Source: Sphingomonas sp. PL-96 | GTDB taxonomy: Bacteria; Pseudomonadota; Alphaproteobacteria; Sphingomonadales; Sphingomonadaceae | DNA: 64,000 bases | Direction: 5' to 3' | NCBI RefSeq assembly: GCF_020707215.1 | Contig: NZ_JAJFET010000001.1 | Coordinates: 930,001-994,000, forward strand | Part shown: positions 10,253 to 20,500 of the stretch, piece by piece | Layout of the letters: every line of letters starts with the position of its first letter | Position numbering within the stretch: the first letter of the stretch is position 1 | The notes under the pieces: model-generated | Told to the model about the DNA's origin: nothing | What the model saw: only the letters and a program-made list of their open reading frames with translations | Databases searched by the model: none | Position numbers and translations under genes: made by a program

Positions 10253-11917
10253 ATGTTTGATCGTCGGCAGTTTCTGGGCGCAGGTGCTGCGCTGACCATC
10301 GCGGGCCGTTCGATCGCCGCTGAGGCACCGCTCGATTGCGCATTGGTGGGGGGCAGCATCTGGACGGGACGGCCCGGCGGCCGGACGGACGCGGTGGGTA
10401 TCGTCGGAGATCGCATCGCCGCTGTCGGCGCAAGGGCAGTGCGCGCGCGCACCGGCCGCTCGACCCGCATCATCGGCCTTGGCGGCGCATTCGCCATGCC
10501 CGCCTTCATCGACAATCACACCCATTTTCTGATGGGTGCCAGTGCGCTTGGGCGCCCGGACCTGCTCGAGGTGAAGACCCGAGCGGACTTTGTCGCGCGC
10601 ATCGATGCGGCGGCGCGCGCGCACCCTGATCGCTGGCTGCTAGGCGGGCCGTGGGACGAACAGCGCTTCGGCGGCGCGCTGCCGACGCGCGAGTGGATCG
10701 ATCCGGTCACGCCGAACACGCCGGTCGCGATCCCGCGTACCGACCTCCACTCCTACCTATGCAATTCGGTGGCGCTGAAGCTGGCCGGCATCACCCGCAA
10801 CACGCCTGATCCCAAAGGCGGGGTGATCGTGCGCGACGCAGCGGGCGAGCCGACCGGCGTGCTCAAGGACAATGCCAAGGAACTGGTCGAGCGAGTGATC
10901 CCGCCGCTCAGCCCGTCACAGGCGGAAGAAGCGCTGCGGGCCGGCATCGCGCACGGCCTGGCGCGCGGGATTGCGCAGGTCCACATTCCCGATCCGTTCG
11001 GCTGGACCAACTTCGACGCGCTCCGCCGCCTGCGCGCCAAGGGCGAGACGGATATGCGCTTCTACAATTTCGTGCCGCTGCAGGATTGGGAGAGGATGGC
11101 GGCGCTGGTGAAGAGCGAGGGGCGTGGCGACGACTGGGTGCGATGGGGCGGGCTGAAGGCGCTGGTGGATGGTTCGCTCGGCGCACGCACCGCGCTTTTC
11201 CGCGAGCCGTATAGCGATGATCCGGCGACACGCGGTGTTCGTGTGATGCCGCTGACCGAGTTGCGCGACGCGGTGATCGGCGCCGATCGGGCGCGCTTGC
11301 AGGTGACCGTCCACGCCATCGGTGACGAAGCGAACGACGACATCCTGGACGTCTATGCCGAAGCCGTGCGGGTGAACGGTGCGCGCGACCGGCGCTTCCG
11401 CGTGGAGCATGCCCAACACATCCGCCCGGCGACCATTCCGCGCTTCGCCCGCCAGAAGGTGATCGCGTCGGTGCAGCCCTACCATGCGATCGACGACGGG
11501 CGTTGGGCGGTGAAGCGGATCGGCGAACGGCGGCTGGATGGCACCTATGCTTTTGCCTCGCTGATCAACAGCGGCGCCACCACGACTTTCGGCTCGGACT
11601 GGCCGGTTGCGCCGATCGATCCGCTGATCGGCATCTATGCGGCGGTGACGCGCGAGACGATTGACGGCGCCAACCCACGCGGCTGGCTGCCTGATCAGAA
11701 GGTCACGGTGGAACAGGCGCTGATGGCCTATACCGTCACCAATGCTTTCGCGGGCTTCCAGGACGATCGCCTCGGCCGGATTGCGCCGGGCTTCCTTGCC
11801 GATCTGGTCGTGCTCGATCGCGATCCGACCACCACGGATCCTGAAGCGCTGCCCAAGACTCAGGTGCTGCGCACGTTCGTCGGCGGGAAGGAACGCTACA
11901 CGGGAGCAGCGGCCTAA
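10253..11917 (+). CDS. Exported amidohydrolase family 3 protein (YtcJ-like)
   Basis: A 554-residue protein with a Tat-like leader (DRRQFLGAG followed by a hydrophobic stretch and an AEA cleavage region) and an amidohydrolase_3 domain. Metal and catalytic motifs are FIDNHTHFLMG (HxH), TVHAIGDEAND, RVEHAQH and TFGSDWPVAP. YtcJ-like enzymes hydrolyse amides or N-acyl groups of largely unknown identity. The open frame extends upstream, but the ATG at 10253 has a good Shine-Dalgarno sequence and begins the leader, so it is chosen. It stands alone, 540 bp after hutD and just before a decayed gene. Substrate not predictable. Confidence 0.85.
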   Translation: MFDRRQFLGAGAALTIAGRSIAAEAPLDCALVGGSIWTGRPGGRTDAVGIVGDRIAAVGARAVRARTGRSTRIIGLGGAFAMPAFIDNHTHFLMGASALGRPDLLEVKTRADFVARIDAAARAHPDRWLLGGPWDEQRFGGALPTREWIDPVTPNTPVAIPRTDLHSYLCNSVALKLAGITRNTPDPKGGVIVRDAAGEPTGVLKDNAKELVERVIPPLSPSQAEEALRAGIAHGLARGIAQVHIPDPFGWTNFDALRRLRAKGETDMRFYNFVPLQDWERMAALVKSEGRGDDWVRWGGLKALVDGSLGARTALFREPYSDDPATRGVRVMPLTELRDAVIGADRARLQVTVHAIGDEANDDILDVYAEAVRVNGARDRRFRVEHAQHIRPATIPRFARQKVIASVQPYHAIDDGRWAVKRIGERRLDGTYAFASLINSGATTTFGSDWPVAPIDPLIGIYAAVTRETIDGANPRGWLPDQKVTVEQALMAYTVTNAFAGFQDDRLGRIAPGFLADLVVLDRDPTTTDPEALPKTQVLRTFVGGKERYTGAAA

Positions 11918-11937
11918 GTGTTCCAGGAGGAACGCGC

Positions 11938-12222
11938 CTGACCGTGCTGCTGGTCGGCGCGGGCGCATGGGCGGCGCGCTGGCGCGTGCGTGGAGCACCG
12001 GGTGCTCGTCCATGATCCGCAGTAGTGGCCCGGCCTGATTCTTCCGCTTCGCCGAGGCGCTCGCGGCGGCGGGCGAAGCGGCCGGACCGGGCGCCGGGGG
12101 ACGCCATGGCGCTCGCGCGCGCGACCTTGGAAGGGGCGGAGGCGCTTGCCGCCGCCGAAGGCGCCAGCCCGCTCGCCCTTCTTCGCGCCGCGCGCGACCG
12201 GCCGCTCGAGCTCGGCCGGTAG
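11938..12222 (+). pseudogene. Decayed proC-like (pyrroline-5-carboxylate reductase) remnant
   Basis: Three short pieces in different frames line up in order with the ends of ProC. First comes LTVLLVGAG (from 11938), next MGGALARAW (from 11967, another frame), together resembling the N-terminal nucleotide-binding VGxGxMGGA motif. Then come FRFAEALAAAGEAAG (from 12042) and MALARATLEGAEALAAAEGAS (12106-12168), resembling the ProC C-terminal helical domain. The roughly 500 bp expected between them are missing. An AGGAGGAA ribosome site at 11925-11932 precedes CTG where ATG would be expected. Recognition is from motif memory and no alignment was run. Confidence 0.55.
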
Positions 12223-12468
12223 AACTGTTCCCGCCCACATGGCCGCAGAAACGGGCGCGCCCTGGCTGACCACACTGGAGCGCTGCCCGGTTCTGGTCCG
12301 GTGCGGCGCCCGGGATCAAGTCGGTCGCGGGGCGCTCTTGGTCCCCTCAACTTCCAGAAAAGTGGATGTTCCGCTGGGTCGGCCTTCCGTTTCATCTGCC
12401 GGATGAGGCCATTGGGCCGGGTTGGGTCGCTCCGCAGGACGAGGCGATCTTCATTGGGGGGATTAAGG

Positions 12469-15168
12469 GTGGAACAGCTTCTCCGCACACGTCGTCGGTC
12501 GGTTCTGGCGAGCACCGCGCTCATTGCGCTGAGCGTATCGGCCATGCCGGCGCTTGCCCAATCCACCGCGCAATCGGAGACGACCGAGGCGCCCACGGCT
12601 GCCACGTCATCCGGCCAGGGCGACATCGTCGTCACCGGCTCGCGTATCGATCGTCCCGGCTATGAGTCACCTACCCCGCTGCTGCACATGACGCAGGAAG
12701 ACCTGCAGGTCGTCAGCCGCACCAACATCGGCGCGGCGCTAGCCGATCTGCCGCAGTTCAAGGCGAACCAGTCGCCGCAGACCTCGGGCACCAACGCCCA
12801 GGCCGGCCGCTTCCCGATCAACATTCGCGGCCTGGGCGAAACACGCTCGCTGGTCCTCGTCGACGGGCGCCGCTTGGTCAGCGACAACGACCTCAACACC
12901 GTGCCCTCGATCATGGTCGACAGCGTCGACATCGTCACTGGGGGCGCCTCCGCCGCCTGGGGCTCGGACGCGGTCGCCGGCGTGGTCAACATGATCATCG
13001 ACAGCGACTATGAGGGCGTCCGTCTCGGAGCAGAGGGCGGGATTTCTTCGCGCGGCGACGCGGGACAGATCCGCTTCGAAGGGAAATATGGCACCAGCTT
13101 CGCCGGCGGCCGCGGCCATCTCGTCGTCGGCGGCGAATATGTCGACAACAAAGGCATTTTGAAGAAGACCAACCGCGAGAACACCGGGCGCTTCGCCACC
13201 GTCAACAACACGCTGACGGGCGACGTGGGGCTCGCCACGCGCCTGATCGGCGGCTACATCACCTCGGGCGCGCTCCGGGGCTTTGGCTTCAACCCGGACG
13301 GCACGCTGCGCACGCCGGAGATCGGCACCGTTGTCGGCAGCAACATGGTTGGCGGCGAAGGCCCGTCCGACGACGAGCGCAGCCCGCTGATCACGCCGCA
13401 ACAGCGCTATGCCGTGATGGCCAAGGCCTCCTATGACCTGACCGACACGCTCAAGCTCAGCGCCGACCTGCGGTATTCGCGCTATTACAACAGCTACACC
13501 TGGTTCGGTGACCACACGGGCAGCGTCACGATCCGGTCCGACAATGCCTTCCTCAACGAAGACATTCAGCAGGCACTCGCTGCCGCCGGGCAAACCAGCT
13601 TCACCATGGCCCGCTACAACGCGGACCTCGCCTATTCGAGCATCAACCTCGACCGGCGCAGCGTTCAGGGCACGCTGGCGCTCGACGGCAGCTTCGGCGA
13701 GGGCCGCTGGCGCTACGGCGGCTATTACAGCCACGGCGAGTATCGCAACAAGATGGAGACGCCCGGCTTCCTGATCACCCAGAACTTCGCCAATGCGGTG
13801 GACTCGGTGATCGATCCAGCGACCGGCGAGGCCGTGTGCCGCTCTGGCGCGGCTGGCTGCGTGCCGATCAACCTGTTCGGCGAAGGCGCGCCGTCGCAGG
13901 CGGCGATCGACTATGTCACCGGCACGCCGCGCTACAATGGCGTTAACAAGATAGACACCTATGGCGTGTCGCTGCGCGGCGAGCCGTTCGACCTGCCAGC
14001 GGGTGCAGTGTCGATCGCCGTGGGCGCCGAAGGGCGCAACCTCTCTACCTCCTCGGAAGTCGGCGAGCTGGATGCCGCCAAGGCTTTCAGCACCTTCTAC
14101 TTCAACGCCTACCGCGGCGAGTATGACGTGCAGGAAGCGTTCGGCGAGATCGTCGTCCCCGTGATCAAAGACGTGCCGCTGCTGCGCAAGCTGGAGCTGA
14201 ACGGCGCCGTGCGCGCGTCCGACTATAGCACCAGCGGCACGATCTGGTCGTGGAAGCTGGGCGCTACCAACGAATTCTTGCCCGGCGTGATCGGCCGTGT
14301 GACGCGCTCGCGCGACATCCGTGCGCCGAATCTGAGCGAGCTCTATTCGAACCAGACGGTGAGCTATGTCGGCGTGGTCGATCCGCAGTTCACTGCGGAA
14401 GGCAGCCGCAACGTGCTGGTCTATGGCGGCGGCAACACCGCGTTGAGGCCGGAGAAGGCGGATACCTGGACCGCAGGCTTCACCGCTGCCCCGCTGCGCG
14501 GGCTGACTGCCTCGATCGACTATTTCAACATCGCCATCAAGGACGTCATCACCAGCATCGGCGCGCAGGTGCTGGTCGATCGTTGCGCAGGCGGCAACAC
14601 CAGCCTGTGCGACTACATCACCCGTGACAGCAGCGGCCGGCTCGAAAGCGTGGCCTCATCCTCGGTCAACCTGTCGGAGTTCAAGACCGACGGCGTCGAT
14701 GCCGAGCTGGCTTACCGGATGCCGGTGAACAACAGCACGGACGGGCACCTCACCTTCCGCCTTGTCGGCACCTGGGTGAACCACTTCACCACCGATGACG
14801 GCGTTTCCAAGGTCGAGTACGTCAAGTCGCAGGGCTATGCATTCGTCAACGGCGTTCCGCGGATCCGCGCCAACGCTACGATCGGCTATGCGAGCGACAG
14901 CTTCAGCGGCCTGGTCCGTGCGCGCTACATCTCCTCCGGCTATTGGAACCGCACCAGCACGGCGCTGACCAACAACCGCATCCCGGCCTACACCTACGTC
15001 GACCTGCAGCTGAGCCAGAAGGTGCCCTTCGGCGACGGCAAGCACTTCGAGCTCTACGGCAACGTGTCGAACCTGTTCGACAAGGACCCGCCGCTCTACT
15101 CGACCTTCTCGCCCTATTACGACGTGATTGGCCGCTACATGACGGTGGGAGCGCGTCTGGAATTCTGA
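12469..15168 (+). CDS. TonB-dependent outer-membrane receptor
   Basis: An 899-residue TBDR beginning at a GTG preceded by GGGGGGATTAAGG. It has a Sec signal peptide (about residues 1-29, ending PALAQ), a TonB box-like GDIVVTGSRI, a plug domain (about 55-165, with FPINIRGLGETRSLVLVDGRR and ASAAWGSDAVAGVVNMI) and a C-terminal beta-barrel ending in aromatic EF (ARLEF). The plug is of the general Caulobacter/sphingomonad type and does not show its ligand. Neighbouring amidohydrolases and hut genes make a peptide or amino-acid derivative conceivable, which is only inference. A perfect hairpin follows the stop codon. Confidence 0.9.
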   Translation: MEQLLRTRRRSVLASTALIALSVSAMPALAQSTAQSETTEAPTAATSSGQGDIVVTGSRIDRPGYESPTPLLHMTQEDLQVVSRTNIGAALADLPQFKANQSPQTSGTNAQAGRFPINIRGLGETRSLVLVDGRRLVSDNDLNTVPSIMVDSVDIVTGGASAAWGSDAVAGVVNMIIDSDYEGVRLGAEGGISSRGDAGQIRFEGKYGTSFAGGRGHLVVGGEYVDNKGILKKTNRENTGRFATVNNTLTGDVGLATRLIGGYITSGALRGFGFNPDGTLRTPEIGTVVGSNMVGGEGPSDDERSPLITPQQRYAVMAKASYDLTDTLKLSADLRYSRYYNSYTWFGDHTGSVTIRSDNAFLNEDIQQALAAAGQTSFTMARYNADLAYSSINLDRRSVQGTLALDGSFGEGRWRYGGYYSHGEYRNKMETPGFLITQNFANAVDSVIDPATGEAVCRSGAAGCVPINLFGEGAPSQAAIDYVTGTPRYNGVNKIDTYGVSLRGEPFDLPAGAVSIAVGAEGRNLSTSSEVGELDAAKAFSTFYFNAYRGEYDVQEAFGEIVVPVIKDVPLLRKLELNGAVRASDYSTSGTIWSWKLGATNEFLPGVIGRVTRSRDIRAPNLSELYSNQTVSYVGVVDPQFTAEGSRNVLVYGGGNTALRPEKADTWTAGFTAAPLRGLTASIDYFNIAIKDVITSIGAQVLVDRCAGGNTSLCDYITRDSSGRLESVASSSVNLSEFKTDGVDAELAYRMPVNNSTDGHLTFRLVGTWVNHFTTDDGVSKVEYVKSQGYAFVNGVPRIRANATIGYASDSFSGLVRARYISSGYWNRTSTALTNNRIPAYTYVDLQLSQKVPFGDGKHFELYGNVSNLFDKDPPLYSTFSPYYDVIGRYMTVGARLEF

Positions 15169-15188
15169 CGGCCCGGTTTCCAGAACAG

Positions 15189-15222
15189 AAGAAGGCGGCG
15201 AGTGCGAACTCGCCGCCTTCTT
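15189..15222. terminator. Bidirectional hairpin terminator
   Basis: A perfect 15-bp stem (AAGAAGGCGGCGAGT, 15189-15203, and its complement 15208-15222) with a GCGA tetraloop lies between two converging genes, the TBDR and the PaiB-like gene. The A-rich and T-rich ends allow termination on either strand, although the U tract is short. Confidence 0.8.
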
Positions 15223-15248
15223 GGTGAATATTCGCGGCGCCGGCGACG

Positions 15249-15845
15249 TCAGCTGTTGAAGCGGCGCATCCACTCCACCAGCGCGGCATCGGGGTGCGAG
15301 GCGAGGATATGCGCGAGAACCTCGGGGCGCTCGTCCTGCCCCAGCTTGAATATGCCCGCGCATGAGCGGATCTCGGCGCGGAAGCCGATGATCGCTCCTG
15401 CCATGCCAACGTACCGACTGCCGAGTTCCTCCTTGCGCCAAGGGGACGGCCGGCCACGCTCCATCTCGTCGATCAGCACGTCCAGCGCCGGCCCCGTCAA
15501 CGCGTCGTCGAACTGCAGATCGGCCGCGATCCGCAGTAGCACGTAATTCCAGGTGGGGCCCCAATCGCGCAGGCCCGCATGTTCGGGCGAGACATAGCCC
15601 TGAGGACCGTTGAACAGGATCGTCGCCCGGCAATTGCCTCGGAGCGCCTCATGCAGCGGATTGCGCCGCGCCATGTGCCCGATCAAAGCTATCAGCCGCC
15701 CTTGTTCATCATACTCGCCGACGAGCGGGAGCAAGGATGCCTCGATCGCACCGTCGGCGGCGCACGATTGAACCCACGCGAGCGGATAGCACTCGACGAC
15801 GAGGCGGACATCCTGTGGACCATAGGCCACGAATGAACTGTTCAC
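15249..15845 (-). CDS. PaiB-family FMN-binding protein
   Basis: A 198-residue protein with PaiB-like segments: the N-terminal VVECYPLAWVQSC, the central HMARRNPLHEALRG and ILFNGPQGYVSPEHAGLRDWG, which match the split-barrel FMN-binding fold of the family, then TWNYVLLRIAADLQFDD. In Bacillus PaiB is linked to sporulation and protease control; in proteobacteria such proteins often sit beside a MocR/PdxR-type regulator, as here. It is divergent from that regulator, so the shared gap probably carries both promoters. Biochemical function in this organism is unknown. Confidence 0.83.
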   Translation of the reverse strand: MNSSFVAYGPQDVRLVVECYPLAWVQSCAADGAIEASLLPLVGEYDEQGRLIALIGHMARRNPLHEALRGNCRATILFNGPQGYVSPEHAGLRDWGPTWNYVLLRIAADLQFDDALTGPALDVLIDEMERGRPSPWRKEELGSRYVGMAGAIIGFRAEIRSCAGIFKLGQDERPEVLAHILASHPDAALVEWMRRFNS

Positions 15846-15906
15846 TGCATTGCTCCCCGTTCACGGCGCCGCTTGCCGTGGCTGCCCGCTCGATGGGTCA
15901 GACGCT

Positions 15907-15950
15907 GGTCCATCTCAAGGTCCAGTCCCATCAATCGTCCGGGTCCAGTC
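15907..15950. promoter_or_regulatory. Triple GGTCCA direct repeat, candidate MocR operator
   Basis: GGTCCA occurs at 15907, 15919 and 15942, spaced 12 and 23 bp apart, close to one and two helical turns. The last two copies extend to the identical 9-mer GGTCCAGTC. They lie in the 193-bp gap between the PaiB-like gene and the divergent MocR-like regulator, where an autoregulatory site would be expected. Confidence 0.55.
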
Positions 15951-16038
15951 TGTGCGCCTTTGCGTTTGCTTCTACGCCGGTGAGCGCCTAGCGCGGCGCA
16001 GGCACACACTAGAACAGCGAGGCTCCTACCAGCGGCGC

Positions 16039-17517
16039 ATGCTTCGGCCCCTTCACCTCATGCTTGGCGACCGGATCGATCCCGCGCTGCCAACGCCGAT
16101 CTACCTTCAGGTCGTCTCTGCCATCATCCGCGACATCGAGCGTGGCCGCCTGACGCCCGGCACCTTCCTGCCCGGCAGTCGGCAGCTCGCCGCCGAGCTC
16201 AACCTCAATCGCAAGACGTTCGTGCTCGCTTATGAAGAGCTGATCGCGCAAGGCTGGCTGGAATCTTCGGGTACGCGCGGCACCATGGTGGCAACCAGCT
16301 TTCCCGATCCCGTCGGAAGCGCGCGCGCAAAAGCTCCCGCCAACAAGCCACCGGAAAAGTCGCAGCCTCAATATCGCATCCTGCCAGTGCCCGAGCGCCC
16401 GCTCGCACTGCCCGGCGGCAGCGGCATCAAGCTGGACGAAGGCGCACCTGACGGCCGGCTCTTCCCCAAAGATGTGCTGGTGCAGGCCTATCGCACAGCC
16501 CTGCTGCGCTCGCCTCCGGACGGTCACCTGCAATACCGCGATCCGCTCGGCACCACGCGGCTGCGGTCCGCTATCGCCGAGATGCTGCGCCACCAGCGCG
16601 GACTTACGGTGGGGCCCGAAGAAGTCTGCATCACCCGCGGAAGCCAGAACGGCGTTTTCTTGACGGCACAGGCCTTGATCCGCCCCGGCGACGCCGTGAT
16701 CGTCGAGGAACTAACCTACGAGCCGGCGCTAGCCGCCTTCCGAATGATGGGCGCCAAGCTCATTGCCGTACCCTTCGACGGGCCGGCAATCGACATCGGC
16801 GCAGTGGAGCGGGCGTGCCGCAGCCACAAGGTTCGGGCGATCTTTCTCACGCCGCACCACCAGTTCCCGACCACCGCCGAGCTGCGCCCGGGTAGGCGGC
16901 TAGCGCTGCTCAATCTCGCCAAGCAGTTCGGCTTCGCGATCATCGAGGATGATTACGACCACGAGTTCCACTTCGCGTCGCAACCGCTCCTGCCGATGGC
17001 GGCTTATGCGCCCGATCACGTGATCTATCTCGGCTCGCTGTCGAAGCTGATCGCGCCGGCGCTTCGCGTCGGCTATGTGGTCGCACCCGAACCGATGATC
17101 CGCGCGCTGCGGCACTATGTCTCGCTGACCGACGGAATGGGCAACACGGTAACTGAGGATGCCGTGGCCGAGCTCATTACGGGCGGCGCGCTGCGGCGGC
17201 ACGCCCGCAAGGTACGTAGGGTCTACGGGGAGCGCCGGGAAACCTTTGCCGAAAAGCTACGCGAGGCCTTTGGCGAGCGCATTGCCTTCGATAAGCCAAA
17301 CGGGGGCCTTGCCTTCTGGCTGCGCTTCCCCGGGGTCGACCTCTTGGCGCTGGAAAACGAAGCCAAGCTGGCGGGCCTGCGCTTCGCCTCGTCCGCATCC
17401 TACATGGCCCGCCCGGAGGCCGAGCGCGGCCTGCGCATCGGCTTCGCCAGCCTCAACGCCGCCGAGACCGACAGCGCGATCAAGGCGTTGAAAGCGGCGC
17501 TCGACCGGGCAGGCTAG
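16039..17517 (+). CDS. MocR/PdxR-type regulator: GntR domain fused to aminotransferase fold
   Basis: A 492-residue fusion. Residues about 8-75 form a GntR winged helix (PIYLQVVSAIIRDIERG, LPGSRQLAAELNLNRKTF); after a linker, residues about 125-490 form a fold-type I aminotransferase domain. The PLP lysine is in LGSLSKLIAPALRVGY (Lys336) and the phosphate and aspartate region in IIEDDYDHEF. MocR regulators sense PLP or its adducts and control amino-acid or vitamin B6 genes. The open frame continues upstream, but homology starts near MLRPLHL, so 16039 (alternatively 16060) is chosen. Divergent from the PaiB-like gene, its likely target; its stop lies 1 bp from the converging amidohydrolase. Confidence 0.88.
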   Translation: MLRPLHLMLGDRIDPALPTPIYLQVVSAIIRDIERGRLTPGTFLPGSRQLAAELNLNRKTFVLAYEELIAQGWLESSGTRGTMVATSFPDPVGSARAKAPANKPPEKSQPQYRILPVPERPLALPGGSGIKLDEGAPDGRLFPKDVLVQAYRTALLRSPPDGHLQYRDPLGTTRLRSAIAEMLRHQRGLTVGPEEVCITRGSQNGVFLTAQALIRPGDAVIVEELTYEPALAAFRMMGAKLIAVPFDGPAIDIGAVERACRSHKVRAIFLTPHHQFPTTAELRPGRRLALLNLAKQFGFAIIEDDYDHEFHFASQPLLPMAAYAPDHVIYLGSLSKLIAPALRVGYVVAPEPMIRALRHYVSLTDGMGNTVTEDAVAELITGGALRRHARKVRRVYGERRETFAEKLREAFGERIAFDKPNGGLAFWLRFPGVDLLALENEAKLAGLRFASSASYMARPEAERGLRIGFASLNAAETDSAIKALKAALDRAG

Positions 17518-17518
17518 C

Positions 17519-20500
17519 TCAATATTCGAACGAGGCGGCGTTCCCCTGGGCTTCGTCGAACGCACTGGCCGTCGCCATCGCGGCCGCAACTTCGCGCTTC
17601 GACATCTCCTCGAACCATTGTGGCTCGCGCTGCTTGCGCCGTGGCCATTGCTCGTCCAGCGTTGCGGCGTCGTACAGCCGCCCGTTCTGCATCACGAGCT
17701 TGAGCGAGCGAGTGTTGCGGATGTCGGCAAGCGGATCCCTGTCGAGCACCAGCAGGTCGGCGAGCTTCCCCGGTTCGATCGAGCCGAGATCCAGCGCGCG
17801 CCCGATCACCTCGGCCGAACCGATCGTTGCCGCCTGCAGGATCTGCATCGCGCTGGCTCCGCCCGACGCCATCGCTTCCAGCTCCCAGTGATAGGATAGT
17901 CCTTGCACAATGCCATGCGCCCCGACCCCGAGCAGTCCGCCGGCAGCGCCGATATCGCTCGCCTGTTTCGCGAAGAGCGTGAAGCCTTGTCCGTCGCCGC
18001 GGTTCCATTGCGCCGAGTCGCGCTTCGCCGCGAACGCAAATTCGGGAACAAAGCGGCTGAGTTTCCGGTCGAAATCCTGCTGATGGCCCGCCGTCATTGC
18101 CCCCAGCGGCCCTGGCGCGCCGTAGAGCACCAGCATGGTCGGCACGGTGGCAATGCGCGACCGCACGAGCAGCTGGGTGAGATCGTCATGGATCGGCGCG
18201 ATCGGCAGGCTGTGCTCGTTGCCGGCGTAGCCATCGAGCAGCTGGGTCAGGTCCAGGCGATAGTCGCTGGCGCCCTCCGTTGTCGGCATCAGGCCAAGCG
18301 CCTGCGCCCCTTCGATAAGGTGGCGCCGCTCGGTCCGGCCGCCGACCATATATTGCTTGATGTTGGGCGTCCGATAATAGTCCGAATAGCGGCGCAGCGT
18401 GGCGATCGCGTCTTCGCGGCTGTTCATCGGGCTGGTGCGGAACACGCCCTCGCCGGTCGAGAAGGCGCGCTGGCCGATCATCATCCCGGCATCGATCATG
18501 TCGGCATAGATGAACACGTCGGGATCGAAGGTCTGCACGTCCAGCCCGGCGGTCACCCCATAAGCGAGGTTGGACGAAAAATCCCAATGCCCGATGTCGA
18601 GGATGCGGCGGCGCGTCTCGAACCAATGGGCGTGCGCATCGATGAAGCCGGGCACGATGAACTTGCCGGCTACGTCGCGCACCTCGGTGCCGGCGGGTAT
18701 CCCTACGCTGCCGCGCGGGCCGATCGCGGCGATACGGTTGTCGACGATCAGCAGGTCCGCGTTGTCGATGACTTCGCTGCCCTTCATCGTAGCAACACGC
18801 GCGCCGCGCAGCAGCAGCCGGCCCTTGGGTACGTCGCGTGGCAGGACCACGTCCATCAGCGCGCTCTTTGCCCGCTTCTCGATGGCAGCGGGCGTGCCTT
18901 GCTGCGCGGCGCCCAGCGGCAGCCGGCGCACGGTCGAGCCGACCGACCAGACGAGCGACCGCATGTCGGGTGCCCAGTCCATATAGTCGGCGCCGATCGC
19001 GGTGATCCGCCGCGCACCCGACGCCGGGTCGCTGACGGTGACGGTCGGCGCCTTGCCGCCCTTCGCCTCGGGAACCGGGACGAGGTACAGTTGCGAGGCG
19101 TAGCGCACCAACGCCGTCTTGCCGTTCGCGTTTAGTTGCGCGTTCTTGAGCGGGGCGGGCGCGTCGAAATACTGGCTGTCTGGCCGCGCGACGAGCTTCA
19201 CCACGTGCCTTGCCGCGTCCTTGCCCTGGCGGCTGCCGTCGACGGCGTGCGACGAAATCCACCCGTCGGCGTAGTAACGCACCCGCGCCGGATCGGCATC
19301 GCGGCGCAGGTCCATTGCCGCGCCGACCTCGCCCAGCGCGGTCATCCGCCCGTCCTTCACCGACAGACGCACCAGCGTCGACGGCGTCGGCCCAAGGCTC
19401 TCAGCGGTGCGGTAGAGCCGATCATGCTGGCTGGCGGAAAAAGCGACCACGTCGTGGCCACCGGCGAGGAACAGCGGTTCCGAATAGTAGGCCGGCTGAG
19501 TCGTGATCCTGCGCGGCGCGGTCTTGCCGTCGACCGCCGCGACCCAGACGTGGCCGCCTTCCTTGGCGGTCCAGGTGACGTAGGTGACGAAGCGGCCGTC
19601 GTCGGACCAGCTCGGCTGCCATGCCGTGCCCGGCACGTCGAGCCGGCGGGGCTTGGCACCCTTGCGACTGTCGGCCAGATAGATGCGCCCGACCGCACCG
19701 AAGACCAATTGTTTGCCATCGGGCGAGAGGCGAGGGGTCTGGATGACCCGGACATGGACCGGCCCCGTGTCGATCCGGTGCTGGCGCCGCAGGTCGGGGC
19801 CCATCCCGTGCCGGACATGCGCCTCGAAGGGGATGTCGCTGAGCGCCCCGGTGGCCGGGTCGAGCCGCTTCAGCCCGCCGCTCAGCCCCAGGTAGATGCT
19901 CCGGTCATCGGCGGAGAAGACCATGCGCGGGAGCAGATCGACATAATAGCCGCCGGACTGCCCATCCGGGTCGAGTGGGCCATGCAGCAGGCGATCGCTG
20001 CCGGTCGAGAGATCGTGCAGGCGAAGCACCGTTCGCTCGCCTTCGCGCGTGACATAGGCAAGCTGACGGCCGTCGTGCGACAGGGTAGGGCGCATGCCGC
20101 CACCGGGCGTCGTCACGACCGGCTGTCGCTGGCGCGTGGCGAGGTCGAGGCGCTCGATCGTCCAGTGCGGCAGCGGGCCGCTGGTCCAGGTCGTTCCCGC
20201 CTTCGTCGCGTAATAGAGGCTCTTGCCGTCCGGTGAGGCGACCACGCCCATGGCGTTGCGCCGCTGGGGGTGCGGATCATCGCCCTTTGGCTGCGCTTTC
20301 ACCAGCACCTCGCTGGCACCGCTAGCCGCGTCGTACGACCATAGCTCGAATGCCAGCACGCCCCAGATCATGCGCGAGACGTAGAGCGTCCTCCCGTCGG
20401 GAGACCAGGCCGGCGAGGAATAATGGGGGGCACCGCTAGAATCCTGCGAGAGGCGGCGCGCGTTGCTGCCGTCGGCATCGGCGATCCACAAATTCTCACG

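Noticed and set aside
9828..10433. 201-codon minus-strand frame after hutD
   Set aside because: It overlaps the real amidohydrolase start, is Arg/Ser/Pro-rich and shows no recognisable motif or ribosome site.
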